Positions 18,490 to 27,623 of a stretch of DNA of 64,000 nt are shown in pieces. Position numbers and translations under genes: made by a program. Under the pieces are notes generated by a model that was given only the letters and a program-made list of their open reading frames with translations, made no database searches and was not told where the DNA came from. The first letter of the stretch is position 1. The number at the start of each line of letters is the position of its first letter. This stretch comes from F1-80-MAGs062 sp046345315 (GTDB taxonomy: Bacteria; Planctomycetota; Planctomycetia; Planctomycetales; Planctomycetaceae): positions 25,616 through 89,615 of the forward strand of contig JBKDKA010000251.1 of assembly GCA_046345315.1 (NCBI GenBank), given 5' to 3'.

Positions 18490-19776
18490 TCAGCTGGCTG
18501 CTGAATTCTGCACGTAACGGCCCACCGTTTCCTGGAACCGACGTTTTCCGTCTTCCACAACCTGCCGGATATCCTTTGCGTTCTGCTCACTTTCCTTCCG
18601 CAGTTCCGCGATCATGTTCAGCGATTCGACCTGGAAGCTGCTGATCGCATCCACCAGCTTCTGCACGCTTTCAGCTTTCACCGTCGAACCGTATCCGGCT
18701 TTCATCGCCGCTCGTTCAAGCTCTCGCCCGAGCTCCGCCACATCTTCCAGTCCCTTGTTCAGGCCTTCCTTCATTGCCTCGGTCGCTGCAGTGACTTCGT
18801 GCAGTCCCTGCTGACTCGTGTACACCGTCCCGAGAATCGTGAAGACATGCTCGTTGGTCGTGAAGAACGTCACTGCTCGACGATAAACACTGTCTTTCAC
18901 GTCATGAGTCTGTTTCAGTTTCGTAACGAGTGTATCTCCGACGTCGTAGCCGATGGAGAGGTTCTCGGAGATATCCTTGAGCAGCTGAAACGTTCGGTCT
19001 TCTTTCTGAAAGGCTTCGCGTGCCTCGTCGCGAGCCAGCTCAAGTCGACCTCGTTTTGAAGAGTCATCTCCCTGAAAGCCATCGACGGATGTCTGTGCCG
19101 CAGCAAGCGACTTTCGAGCCTGTTCCAGCGTCGGCTTCTGCTTCTCGTAGAGTTCACTGCTGACAACTTCTGCTTCCTTCAGGGCGAAGCGAAAGTCGAT
19201 ATAGGCATCCATGATCGCGTTCTCGCGATCCAGCTGGTCTTTCGTATCCTTTGAGACACTTCGGTAGGTGTCTGAAATCGTCTCGAAGCGATCACTCGGC
19301 GTACCTCGACGAATCTTCATCCACCAGTTCTGGAATTTTTCGGACCGACTGAGCTTCCCGTCGGCAAGCTGCGAAATCAGCATTTTTGAATCTTCACGTA
19401 CTGAATCGAACATCTGTGTGATCTCGAGATAACGATTCCCGATGCGGATGTTCTCGACGTTCTCCCGGACGAGCCGATTGAACGTGCTCATGTGTTTGAT
19501 CACGTCGGCAATTGCGAGAACTCGAGCTTCATCCACGTGCCGAACATCTTCCAGCAGGCGAATGAGCTCTTCACTGGTGTCTCCGGCTGCGGACACTCCG
19601 AATTTTTTGAGAACACCGATGGCCCGATCGAGATAACGTCGCATCGTCGCGAGCGGCTGATTCGGGGCTGCTGGCAGCGTGCCCCCGGAGCTCGGGGTCT
19701 CTACGGTCGCTGGCAGCGTGCCATCTGAACCTGAGGATGAGGGACCGGATGCGGACGACGAAGCTGACTGGCTCAT
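18490..19776 (-). CDS. Unrecognised helical protein with Ser/Gly-rich N-terminus
   Basis: 428 residues from ATG 19776 (a GTG directly before it is also possible). The first 45 residues are Ser, Gly, Pro and Thr rich and probably disordered. The remainder is almost entirely helical with coiled-coil-like heptads, for example RFALKEAEVVSSELYEKQK and KGLEDVAELGRELERAAMKA. There is no signal peptide and no membrane helix. The layout resembles cytoplasmic scaffold proteins of the TelA type, but no TelA motif was found. The gene is divergent from the helical pair at 20122 and 20572, and this arrangement is the only functional hint. No catalytic residues were seen. Function unknown. Confidence 0.6.
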   Translation of the reverse strand: MSQSASSSASGPSSSGSDGTLPATVETPSSGGTLPAAPNQPLATMRRYLDRAIGVLKKFGVSAAGDTSEELIRLLEDVRHVDEARVLAIADVIKHMSTFNRLVRENVENIRIGNRYLEITQMFDSVREDSKMLISQLADGKLSRSEKFQNWWMKIRRGTPSDRFETISDTYRSVSKDTKDQLDRENAIMDAYIDFRFALKEAEVVSSELYEKQKPTLEQARKSLAAAQTSVDGFQGDDSSKRGRLELARDEAREAFQKEDRTFQLLKDISENLSIGYDVGDTLVTKLKQTHDVKDSVYRRAVTFFTTNEHVFTILGTVYTSQQGLHEVTAATEAMKEGLNKGLEDVAELGRELERAAMKAGYGSTVKAESVQKLVDAISSFQVESLNMIAELRKESEQNAKDIRQVVEDGKRRFQETVGRYVQNSAAS

Positions 19777-20121
19777 CACTTCAACCTACTTTCGAGGCGC
19801 CTAGATTTTTGAAACTCTGTGAAAACTCTCTCTGGTGTCGGCTATCTGTCTGTGGAACAGTTTCTCACAGGATTTGACAACAGTCGACTTGCACCACACG
19901 CTCTACGGTAACAAACTTCAGACGGGTGACAATCTTCGTTGTCAAGGTTTTCGGGTTGCCGACGACTCGTCTGATGTTTGCTCACCTGGATCGCATTTCA
20001 AAACCGGGACGGGCACACTCGCAGTTGCAGGCTTTTCTTGAAACTCCGGCCGTCGGGAGCAGTCCCGGTTCTGAAACCACCTGTACTATTTCTTAACGGC
20101 TCTTCGTCTGCAGGAACTCAG
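19777..20121. other. Divergent intergenic region of the helical-protein locus
   Basis: 345 bp without a credible gene. It carries a type I REP-like palindrome (19992-20075) and presumably the two promoters. The right side has GCAGGAACTCAG in front of the 20122 start. Confidence 0.5.
19992..20075. repeat. REP-like palindrome, type I, copy D
   Basis: Same arms as 869-956 with small changes (GACGGGCACACTC in the left arm, GGGAGCAGTCCCGGTTCTGA in the right arm). It lies 46 bp upstream of a start codon. Confidence 0.85.
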
Positions 20122-20499
20122 ATGTCTGTCTCCGAAGCGAGCACGAATCAGGACACGCGACAGAAGATCTCTCAAGAACTGACTTTGTCAGAAACACTGA
20201 GAGTTCTCGAAGTGGCTCGTGGCTTCAGGAACGAACGACAGGAAGCCGCCGTCGCGCTTGCCAGAGCAGAAGTTCGCCAGATGATGCGACAGCGGCTTCT
20301 GGACGCTGCTGCGATTACGGGTGATCCAATTACGGAGGCTGATATCGATGCCGCGATCGACCAGTATTTCGCGACTCAGCATCTGTACTCCGATCCTCCG
20401 TTCTCGTTTTCCGTTCTTCTGGCGCACGTATGGATCCGGCGATTCCGTGTTGTGGCGTTCCTGATTGTCGTCTTCTTTGCCTGGTACCTGTTACGATGA
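20122..20499 (+). CDS. Short helical protein with C-terminal membrane anchor (DUF6384-like)
   Basis: 125 residues, ATG 20122 after AGGAA. Residues 1-105 are helical and charged (TLSETLRVLEVARGF, then EVRQMMRQRLLDAAAITGD), and a single membrane helix closes the protein (FRVVAFLIVVFFAWYLL, about 107-124). A tail-anchored or cytoplasmic-facing topology is likely. The size, the TLSETLRVLEVAR opening and the DPPFSFSVLLAHVWIRR segment resemble what I recall of the DUF6384 family; this is a recollection and not a database result. The coiled-coil gene begins 72 bp downstream, so they are probably one transcript. Confidence 0.6.
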   Translation: MSVSEASTNQDTRQKISQELTLSETLRVLEVARGFRNERQEAAVALARAEVRQMMRQRLLDAAAITGDPITEADIDAAIDQYFATQHLYSDPPFSFSVLLAHVWIRRFRVVAFLIVVFFAWYLLR

Positions 20500-20571
20500 T
20501 TCCCGAGAAACTCCCCGCCGGAATCAATCACCTGAACATTGAAACGCTGGTCCATAGTGACCGGCAGAAAC

Positions 20572-22014
20572 ATGACGATGCCTGTTTCCGGCCCTGAAAT
20601 GCTAAAACGTGTGAGTGAGTATGCTGAGCTCATGCTGCGCGCTGAAAAGGCGTCACGTGATGAAACTCAGAAGGCATCCCTCGAGATCGAAAAATTGCTG
20701 GCAGATCAGTCCGAGGCTTTTCTGGAACTTGCTCGATACTATCTGCCTCGCCTGGATGACGACGTCGAACGCGAGGGCTGGTCAGATATGCTGGTCACGC
20801 TTCGTGAAATCCGGCTCCGCAAGGAGTATGCTCGAAATCAGGTGACCAGCCGACTGCAGGCAGCAACGGAGAAGCGAACCCGATCGGAGTCCCTGCTGGC
20901 TCAGCTGACGGAACAGAGTCATCAGGCAGAACTGAAAGCGGAACAGCTGACAGCAGAGCTCACCGGTCAGCTGACCGCCGATGCGGACTTTCAGGCACTT
21001 TCCCGCTCTGCGGCCGAAGGTCAGGCTCGGCTCGAACAGGCCCGCGCTGCACTTACTGATGTCGAGAAGGATGCACTCGACAAGCTGCCGAACTTCCAGA
21101 AGAGCACGCTGTTCCGTTACCTTCGGGATTCAGGATACGGGACTGATCGTTATGGCCGAAAGGGTATCAGCCGACGAATCGACCGCTGGCTGGCTCGGCT
21201 GATCGGATACCCGGAAGCATTCGTCAGCCATCAGTTCCTGACATCGGCTCCGCGTCAGATGCGTCAGCTGATCGAGCAGCTCGAGAAGTCCGTCAGGAAG
21301 ACTGTGGAAACCGTTGAGCATCGCCAGCAGGCGCTCGCGGATACGCTTGGCCTGCCTCAGGCTCAGAGGGAAACGGAACGTCTGCAATCGCAACGAGAAC
21401 GGTGTTTGAATGATTCCGAATCAGCGAGCAATGACGAATCCAAACTGCGACATCAGTTGTCTGAACTTGATTCGCCTGCCTGTCAGTACTATCTGGACGC
21501 GCTGAAGGCATTTCAGGCGATGCTTCAGCGTACCGAACGATCCCTTGTCGCTGCCCGTGCCGCCAGTACGCCGGAACTCACCGACGATCAGGTTGTTGCT
21601 CGACTGAAGCATCTGGATGAACTGGTCGCGGAGCGGAAAAATGAGCTGAACCGGCTCTATTCGAACGTCGAGCAGGCGGAGAATCGAACTTCGCGAGTGA
21701 ACGACCTGCTTTCGCGCTGTCGGCGAGCACAGTTTGATCATCCGCAGCGAATCTTTGACGATCAGTTTGACCTTGCCTCTCGTCTTGAAGCCCTGTCAGA
21801 AGACAGCGTATCGGCAGAAACACTTTATCAGGAAATGTATCGGCATCAGCGTCTGGACTCTCCGATCGCCGATCAGGCAGCCGCGGCGCTCAATGGTCCC
21901 ATGGCGCAGGTGCTGATGCGAACGATGGCTCAGGCCGCTGGAGCGGCGCTCAGTGTGTATGCCACGCGAGCCGGGCAGCAACATCGGCTCCCCCGACGGA
22001 ATGACCAAAGCTGA
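20572..22014 (+). CDS. Long coiled-coil protein, function unknown
   Basis: 480 residues from ATG 20572 (a TTG at 20539 extends it by 11 residues). The sequence is nearly all helix with heptad patterns, for example ARNQVTSRLQAATEKRTR and LIEQLEKSVRKTVETVEHRQ. A less helical segment, TLFRYLRDSGYGTDRYGRKG (about 183-202), has the look of a small folded insert with basic and aromatic residues. The C-terminus is Ala-rich and short of hydrophobic length for a membrane. Its start lies 72 bp downstream of the membrane-anchored gene, and the next gene begins 13 bp after its stop. A role as filament or scaffold is possible, but nothing in the sequence proves it. Confidence 0.6.
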   Translation: MTMPVSGPEMLKRVSEYAELMLRAEKASRDETQKASLEIEKLLADQSEAFLELARYYLPRLDDDVEREGWSDMLVTLREIRLRKEYARNQVTSRLQAATEKRTRSESLLAQLTEQSHQAELKAEQLTAELTGQLTADADFQALSRSAAEGQARLEQARAALTDVEKDALDKLPNFQKSTLFRYLRDSGYGTDRYGRKGISRRIDRWLARLIGYPEAFVSHQFLTSAPRQMRQLIEQLEKSVRKTVETVEHRQQALADTLGLPQAQRETERLQSQRERCLNDSESASNDESKLRHQLSELDSPACQYYLDALKAFQAMLQRTERSLVAARAASTPELTDDQVVARLKHLDELVAERKNELNRLYSNVEQAENRTSRVNDLLSRCRRAQFDHPQRIFDDQFDLASRLEALSEDSVSAETLYQEMYRHQRLDSPIADQAAAALNGPMAQVLMRTMAQAAGAALSVYATRAGQQHRLPRRNDQS

Positions 22015-22027
22015 CAGGAAGGATTCC

Positions 22028-23719
22028 ATGATGTCGGACTGGGTTCAGGTTTATGACCCGATGGGATCACCGTTCTGGTCCACGCTGACAGCAGCTTTGC
22101 CGGTATTCACACTGCTCGGTCTGATGGGTTTCAGTGTCAGTGCTCCGAAGTCCGCTTTTGCAGGGCTCTTCGTCGCTCTCGCCTCCGCCATTCTTGGAAG
22201 CGGTATGCCGGCGACAGCAGCATTTGCCGCCGCCGGTTACGGTGCCTGTTTCGGACTGCTGCCGATCGGCTGGATCGTCGTAGCTGCTGTGTTTCTGTTT
22301 CAGCTGACGGTTCGCAGCGGGCATTTTGAGACAGTCAAACGATCCGTGGCTGCTCTATCTCCCGACCGTCGCATTCAGGCATTGCTGATCGCGTTCTGTT
22401 TCGGGACTTTCGTAGAGGGAGCGGCCGGATTCGGGACTCCGGTGGCAATCTGCGCAGCACTTCTGATCGGTCTTGGCTTTTCACCAATCTACGCAGCCGG
22501 ATTGTCTCTGATCGCGAACACATCACCGGTCGCCTTCGGCGCACTCGGAACTCCGATTATCACACTTGCCGCAGTCTCGGGGCTGGACGAGATGTCTCTG
22601 AGCCAGATGGCCGGGCGACAGCTTCCGTTCTTTTCGCTGCTCATTCCCGCGTGGCTTGTGGCCGTGATGTCCGGCTGGCGAGGTGTGGTCGGCTGCTGGC
22701 CGGCGATAGCGGTCAGCGGTGGTGTTTTCGCAACGCTGCAGTTTCTCACGGCGAACTTTCACGGGCCGACTCTCGTCGATGTTGTGGGAGGTCTGGGTGC
22801 TCTGATTTCACTGGCCGTGATGCTGCGTTTCTGGCAGCCTCGAGAAGTCTGGCGCTTTCCCGGCGAAACAGTACCCGACGAAACCTCCGACGAGCCGCCT
22901 CTGAAAGCACGAGAGGTCATCAACGCCTGGATGCCCTGGGTATTCCTGTCGGTTCTGGTGTTTGTCTGGGGCTGGCCACCGATCAAAGCCAGTTTCAACG
23001 GCGGATCAAAGGATGCTCCGAATTTTCTGGCTGGATACACTCGATTGGCGTTCCCTGTGCCGGCCCTGGATCAGCGAGTTTATCGTACTGCTCCCGTTGC
23101 TCCCGTGGTGGAGGGAACCGATCGCGCTGAACAGCCTGAGAAGGCCGTGATGGAGATTCCGTGGCTGTCGACGACGGGAACAGGAATCTTCATTGCCGCC
23201 TTGATGACGGCACTCTGGCTGCGAATCCCGGCTGCTGACTTTCTTCAGCAGTTTCTGGAGACTCTTCGCGATATGCGTTGGGCACTCCTCACGATTGCAC
23301 TCATGCTGGCACTGGCCTTCACGACAAAATACAGCGGTGCTGATGCAACGATGGGGCTGGCCTTCACTCGAACCGGCTGGCTGTATCCGTTCTTTGCCCC
23401 GATGCTGGGTTGGCTCGGCGTCGCCCTGACCGGAAGCGATACCTCTTCCAACGCTCTGTTCGGAAGCCTTCAGCGAATTACAGCAGAGCAGCTCCACCTG
23501 AACCCGACACTCATCGTCGCTTCGAACAGTACCGGTGGAGTCATGGGGAAAATGATTGACGCGCAGAGCATCGTTGTGGCGGCTGTTGCGACCGGACAAC
23601 GCGGTGGGGAAGGTGCCATCCTGAGATTCGTTCTTCTGCACAGTCTGGTTCTGGCGGCGATGACTGGAGTTCTCACACTCGTGCAGGCCTACTGGCTTAC
23701 CGGGATGATTCCCGGCTGA
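22028..23719 (+). CDS. lctP: L-lactate permease family transporter
   Basis: 563 residues from ATG 22028 (MMSDWVQVYDPMGSPFWSTL), 5 bp after the ribosome binding site AGGAAGG. The open frame extends upstream into the previous gene, but that part is not plausible. About 12 membrane helices, with LctP-family landmarks: ALLIAFCFGTFVEGAAGFG, SPVAFGALGTPIITLA, and the C-terminal LTGSDTSSNALFGSLQR. These proteins import lactate or glycolate with protons. A hydrophilic insert of about 60 residues near 330-395 carries an acidic stretch (EGTDRAEQPEKAVMEIPW), which is longer than in E. coli LldP. It could be co-transcribed with the coiled-coil gene, only 13 bp upstream. No lactate dehydrogenase is in the window. 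Confidence 0.88.
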   Translation: MMSDWVQVYDPMGSPFWSTLTAALPVFTLLGLMGFSVSAPKSAFAGLFVALASAILGSGMPATAAFAAAGYGACFGLLPIGWIVVAAVFLFQLTVRSGHFETVKRSVAALSPDRRIQALLIAFCFGTFVEGAAGFGTPVAICAALLIGLGFSPIYAAGLSLIANTSPVAFGALGTPIITLAAVSGLDEMSLSQMAGRQLPFFSLLIPAWLVAVMSGWRGVVGCWPAIAVSGGVFATLQFLTANFHGPTLVDVVGGLGALISLAVMLRFWQPREVWRFPGETVPDETSDEPPLKAREVINAWMPWVFLSVLVFVWGWPPIKASFNGGSKDAPNFLAGYTRLAFPVPALDQRVYRTAPVAPVVEGTDRAEQPEKAVMEIPWLSTTGTGIFIAALMTALWLRIPAADFLQQFLETLRDMRWALLTIALMLALAFTTKYSGADATMGLAFTRTGWLYPFFAPMLGWLGVALTGSDTSSNALFGSLQRITAEQLHLNPTLIVASNSTGGVMGKMIDAQSIVVAAVATGQRGGEGAILRFVLLHSLVLAAMTGVLTLVQAYWLTGMIPG

Positions 23720-23759
23720 CCGCGTGCAGACAATTCAGAACCGTTGTTCAGCGGATCTC

Positions 23760-23838
23760 CGAGATCGGAACAGGCGCCCTTGCAGGCGCAGTTTGTCCGG
23801 GAGTACTCGAGTCCTGCAGGAGCCAGTCCGGGTTCAGC
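23760..23838. repeat. REP-like palindrome, degenerate copy
   Basis: GGAACAGGCGCCCTTGC on the left and GGAGCCAGTCCGGG on the right keep the family core, but the outer arms no longer match type I or type II. Confidence 0.6.
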
Positions 23839-24050
23839 AGGGCGTTCCTGATTCCGGGGCGATTCATCGCCGTTTTCTGGTGCTCAGAATTTTCTGAAAC
23901 TGATTCAGAATCGAGGTGGAGAACCGTTGTGACGTGTTTGTGCTGAGGTAAACTCGGGGATGCTGCGGTACCTGTTCTGGTCTCATTGGCCTGCCTCCTG
24001 AGGTGAGCCGAATTGTCGACTGGCTGGTCGCAGGCATCTTTGAGGTTCCC

Positions 24051-24133
24051 ACGAAACCGGTACAGGCACCCTTCTGCCGATGATTTTCTCTGCGTTTCCG
24101 ACATTGCTCGGGAGCCAGTCCCGGTTTTGTCAG
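24051..24133. repeat. REP-like palindrome, type II, copy F
   Basis: Left arm AAACCGGTACAGGCACCCTT, right arm ending CGGTTTTGTCAG. It shares the GACAGGCACCC / GGGAGCCAGTCCC core with type I but ends in TTTTGTCAG instead of TTTTGAA. Confidence 0.8.
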
Positions 24134-24169
24134 ACTTCCATAGTCTTCCACACACCATAGCGCAACACC

Positions 24170-26536
24170 ATGAACAGCACCCAGGATAAGTCGCTCAGCG
24201 GCGCAGCTACGTGCGCGCCGGAAGATGTCAGCGCAGACGGTCTCGCTCGTGAACTCAGAGACCGAGCTCAGAATGCGCTGTCAGCTTCGGTTCATCATGC
24301 CCTGCTGTCGCAGCAGTCTCTGCTGATGGCTCAGAGATTCTGGGCATTGACGGACGCAATGAGCTCGCAGCCTCCGGACATCATTCGCCGGACGCTGCAG
24401 ATGCTCGACCGGGAACAGGCGACGGGGCAGGCAGCAGCTCCGTTTCTGCCAGCGTCAAGTCAGTTGGACCAGCGGCGGGGATATCACGGAACAGGCAGCG
24501 GCGATGGCTCCGGCGTGGCGTCTGATCGTTCATCGTCTCCGGCATCACAGGGGCTGGTCTTGCATGAGCCGGTATCGCAACAGCCGGTATCGAATTGGGC
24601 AGCGGAGTCTGTTCACCGGACGATGAACTCCGGTCGTGATGACATCGGGGAGTCGGCGACGAACGCGGCTTCTGCCACTCCAGACCTTTCCGACGAAGCC
24701 GAACCCAATCATCAGAATCTTCAAGATGGCGCAAACTCTTCGGACGTGCAGGCAGCGGATGGAGGAACGACTCCAGAGAAGAACACTCCCGACAAGGAGC
24801 CGACATCCGATCCATCAAGGTCCGAACCCGGCAAGGTGATCAAGGGCAAACGAAAGAAGCCGAATCGCCGCATTCGAAGAGCTCGTGAGTTTGCTGAACG
24901 AGTTCGATTGATGGCCCCGATGCTGCTGGAACGAATTCGCATTCGAACACGAAAAGGGGACCTGAAACCGAAGCTGCGAACGACGACGGAGGAACTGAAG
25001 AAGACTCGCAGTCCGGCGGCGATCAGCAGCATCAGTCTTGGCGTGATCCTCTTCCTCATGGCCCTGACTCACCTGGAGCTCACGGCAGACTCGGAACCGG
25101 AGCTCATCAGCATCATTTCCGGGTTCTCGGCAGATCCGAAACCTGTTCCGGAGTCGTTGCCGGTAGAGCCTCCGGCGGAAGAGGTGGGGGAACAGATGGA
25201 AGAACCTCCCGAAGAGGTTCCGGAACCAACAGAAGAAGTTGAAGAGGCCGTGGCAGAAGATTCCGCAGAGGAAGAGACACCGCCTGACGCAGATCAGCCG
25301 GTGACTTCAGAATCGGTGGTTGGCAAAGAACCTTCAACCGTTGAGAAACCGAGGAAGCCTGGTTCCACCAGCGGTCGGCACGGTGCTGCGAAGAAGCAGC
25401 TTCTGGAGAAGTACGGTGGATCTCCGGCGAGCGAATCTTCCGTGCATCTGGCGCTGGAATGGCTCGCATCGAGACAACGACGCGACGGCACCTGGGATTT
25501 TACGGATGTCGGCGACAGTGGGAATCCGGGGACGATCAGCAATCCGATTGGCGCAACGGCTTATGCTCTGTTGCCGTTTCTTGGTGCCGGCCAGACTCAT
25601 CGCGATCGGACTTCGCCATACCGCCAAAACATCGAAAGCGGTCTGGCCAGTCTTTTGCGAATGGGGATCCCGGTGCCGGCCGGGCTGGATCTGCGTGGGA
25701 TCGTCAATAAGGGAAGTCGTGACCCGGAACCGAACGAAGCGTACTACGTGCATGGAGCAGCAACGCTTGTTCTTTGTGAAGCCAGTGCGATGACAAAGGA
25801 TCGTCGACTTCGGGCTGCTGCAGAAGAGGCGGTTCGTTTTCTGGTGAACTCCCAGGACCCTCAGGGAGGTGGCTGGCGATATCTGCCGCATCAACCGGGA
25901 TCCACATCGGCAACCGCAGTTCAGCTGCTGGCTCTGGCTTCGGCGAAGAAGGCGGGAATTCGAGTTCCGGAAGCGGCCTTTCGTGGTGTGTCGTTTTATC
26001 TGGACAGCGTGCAGATCGATCAGGCCGGCCGGTACGGATACGAAAGAGAAAAGAAAGCCTATCAGATTTCCGTCACTGCGATGGCACTTCTTTCACGGAT
26101 GTATCTTGGATGGGACCGCGATGACGGTGATCTGCGGGCGGGAGTGAAACTGCTTGACGAGCGGGGGCCTTACGAGAATCTCTACTACAGCTATTTTGCC
26201 ACGCAGGTGATGCGCAACTGGGGTGGGCAGGAATGGCATCGCTGGAATGAACGTCTTCGAGACGATCTGGTTGCCTGGCAGGAGAAGGACGGGTCGCGAC
26301 GCGGCAGCTGGGCACCGAGAGATCGATCTGATTCCAGTCGCGCTGGCGGACGACTTCTAACGACATGTCTCGCGGCACTGACGCTCGAAGTCTATTACCG
26401 ATACGAACCGCTTCTGGAGGATCCGGACGAAGATTCGCAAGAACAAACGGTAGCGGAGACAACGGACGGTAGTGGCGATGGCGATACAGAACGCGGTCTG
26501 CAGGAACAAAGCGAGAAAACAGAGGAAGCGAAATGA
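24170..26536 (+). CDS. Membrane-anchored protein with squalene-cyclase/prenyltransferase-like repeats
   Basis: 788 residues. Residues 1-225 are polar and low-complexity. A basic stretch follows (KGKRKKPNRRIRRAREFAER), then one membrane helix at about 285-303. An acidic Glu/Pro-rich linker (about 325-385) leads to a C-terminal alpha/alpha-barrel-like domain, about 425-755, with repeats such as LASRQRRDGTWDF, AAEEAVRFLVNSQDPQGGGW and SAGEYKRI-free loops ending near ALTLEVYYRYEPLL. This is the QW-repeat pattern of terpene cyclases, which planctomycetes use in many secreted proteins of unknown function; the DxDD active-site motif of true squalene-hopene cyclases was not seen. Topology is likely N-in, C-terminal domain outside. 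Function unknown. Confidence 0.75.
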   Translation: MNSTQDKSLSGAATCAPEDVSADGLARELRDRAQNALSASVHHALLSQQSLLMAQRFWALTDAMSSQPPDIIRRTLQMLDREQATGQAAAPFLPASSQLDQRRGYHGTGSGDGSGVASDRSSSPASQGLVLHEPVSQQPVSNWAAESVHRTMNSGRDDIGESATNAASATPDLSDEAEPNHQNLQDGANSSDVQAADGGTTPEKNTPDKEPTSDPSRSEPGKVIKGKRKKPNRRIRRAREFAERVRLMAPMLLERIRIRTRKGDLKPKLRTTTEELKKTRSPAAISSISLGVILFLMALTHLELTADSEPELISIISGFSADPKPVPESLPVEPPAEEVGEQMEEPPEEVPEPTEEVEEAVAEDSAEEETPPDADQPVTSESVVGKEPSTVEKPRKPGSTSGRHGAAKKQLLEKYGGSPASESSVHLALEWLASRQRRDGTWDFTDVGDSGNPGTISNPIGATAYALLPFLGAGQTHRDRTSPYRQNIESGLASLLRMGIPVPAGLDLRGIVNKGSRDPEPNEAYYVHGAATLVLCEASAMTKDRRLRAAAEEAVRFLVNSQDPQGGGWRYLPHQPGSTSATAVQLLALASAKKAGIRVPEAAFRGVSFYLDSVQIDQAGRYGYEREKKAYQISVTAMALLSRMYLGWDRDDGDLRAGVKLLDERGPYENLYYSYFATQVMRNWGGQEWHRWNERLRDDLVAWQEKDGSRRGSWAPRDRSDSSRAGGRLLTTCLAALTLEVYYRYEPLLEDPDEDSQEQTVAETTDGSGDGDTERGLQEQSEKTEEAK

Positions 26537-26596
26537 TTCCGGGCGTTGTTGATTAAGGAGTTGCTCCAGTCCCTGGATAGGGGCGGAATCACTCGT

Positions 26597-26688
26597 TGCT
26601 CTGTCAGACCTTGATTTAAGTGTCGCAATTCCCGCCCGAGCGGGGATCCACATCGGGGGCACTGGATTCCCGCCTGCGCGGGAATGAC
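26597..26688. repeat. Palindromic repeat with CATTCCCGC core, copy 2 (double)
   Basis: Left arm GCTCTGTCAGACCTTGATTT, then two tandem palindromic units: AATTCCCGCCCGAGCGGGGAT and ATTCCCGCCTGCGCGGGAAT. The same arm and core occur at 3644-3700 and, inverted, at 56947-57003. Confidence 0.8.
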
Positions 26689-26819
26689 ACAAATGTCTGT
26701 CGTTAAAGTTCCGACAAAGCACTCAGCAGGATCATGTCTGTGGGCATTCAGATTCTGTGTGCCATCAGCAGGATCACGTCTGTGGAACGGTGACGTCACT
26801 TGTCGGCGGTCAAAACATC

Positions 26820-27377
26820 TCACGCGAGATCGTCATCGAGCAGCACCGATTCAAGGAACTCGAGGCATTGTTGGACGGCATTTCGCTGTCGCAGGACTCG
26901 GGGGGAATGATTCTCGGCTGCTGGGCCGTTTCGCGGTTCCGAAAGATGCCCGGGATCGTATTGCAGCAGTAACTTTCGACATCTGGTGGAACCATCTCGT
27001 CTGCTGACGGCGGTATACGCCACTCCGTCGAGTCCTTCCGGAGCATCCGGTCCGAGGTGTCCCGTGATACTGAGCGCGATTTGAGCGTGGGGCGTCATTC
27101 GAAAGACGGATTCTGCCATCTTTACGGCGACAACTTCACTGACCGGGCCAGGGTCATCCAGCAGCTTCTCGTCGATTCCCAGCCACTGTGATTTTGTTTT
27201 GAGCTGATAGACAACGGCAGATCCGGCGAGCACGCGGGATATTCCCGGGACGGAACCCAGAGTTGCCGCGATCAGCCCGGCGGTACAGCTTTCGGCCAGA
27301 ATGAGAGTCAGGGATCTGGCGAGAAGCAGTTCGGCGATGCGATCAGCGAGCTGATACAGAGAGCGGGCTTCGGTCAT
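26820..27377 (-). CDS. CinA C-terminal domain protein (nicotinamide-nucleotide amidase-like)
   Basis: 185 residues from ATG 27377 with GAGGACC just upstream. The CinA amidase signature is clear: AESCTAGLIAATLGSVPGIS (about 29-48), VVYQLKTKSQWLGI, and GPVSEVVAVKMAES. Stand-alone CinA C-terminal domains (about 160 residues) deamidate nicotinamide mononucleotide to nicotinate mononucleotide in NAD salvage. The last 40 residues (from DPGHLSEPRN) diverge from usual family ends, although the closing RQRNAVQQCLEFLESVL still fits the last helix. No partner gene lies next to it. Assigning PncC activity is family inference. Confidence 0.8.
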   Translation of the reverse strand: MTEARSLYQLADRIAELLLARSLTLILAESCTAGLIAATLGSVPGISRVLAGSAVVYQLKTKSQWLGIDEKLLDDPGPVSEVVAVKMAESVFRMTPHAQIALSITGHLGPDAPEGLDGVAYTAVSRRDGSTRCRKLLLQYDPGHLSEPRNGPAAENHSPRVLRQRNAVQQCLEFLESVLLDDDLA

Positions 27378-27491
27378 CGCGGGTCCTCTTCATTTTTGGT
27401 GATCCGAGCCAAAAACAGAGACTGAACGGAGAAATTTGGGATTTCCGGTTACAATCTCACCGTTCCGGCAGTCCGGAGTTTTTGTAGAGAG

Positions 27492-27578
27492 CGCATTTCA
27501 AAACGGGGACGGGCACCCTCGCAACTGCAGAAGTTGCTGGAATCTGATCACCCGACGGGAGCCAGTCCCGGTTTTGAA
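27492..27578. repeat. REP-like palindrome, type I, copy E
   Basis: Same arms as 869-956. It lies 45 bp upstream of the oxidoreductase start codon, in its probable leader. Confidence 0.88.
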
Positions 27579-27623
27579 ACTACCTCTGGAGTTTTCAGAG
27601 TCTGAGGTTGTTCGAGGTTTTCT

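Larger units (their letters stand above)
23720..24169. other. Repeat-bearing intergenic region
   Basis: 450 bp without a gene. It contains two diverged REP-like copies (about 23760-23838 and 24051-24133). Between them, no open frame has coding character. The second copy ends 37 bp before the next start codon. Confidence 0.6.

Noticed and set aside
17313..18590. Long minus-strand open frame (425 codons) antisense to the SNF2 gene
   Set aside because: It is a shadow of the helicase reading frame: no start signal, no recognisable domain, and it overlaps conserved helicase motifs.
26684..27007. Short open frame between the repeat and the CinA gene
   Set aside because: It overlaps the CinA frame on the other strand and starts inside a repeat; no protein character.
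26820..27377. Frameshift in the last 40 codons of the CinA-type gene
   Set aside because: The end diverges from the family, but RQRNAVQQCLEFLESVL still fits the last helix and alternative frames are no better, so a frameshift is not supported.
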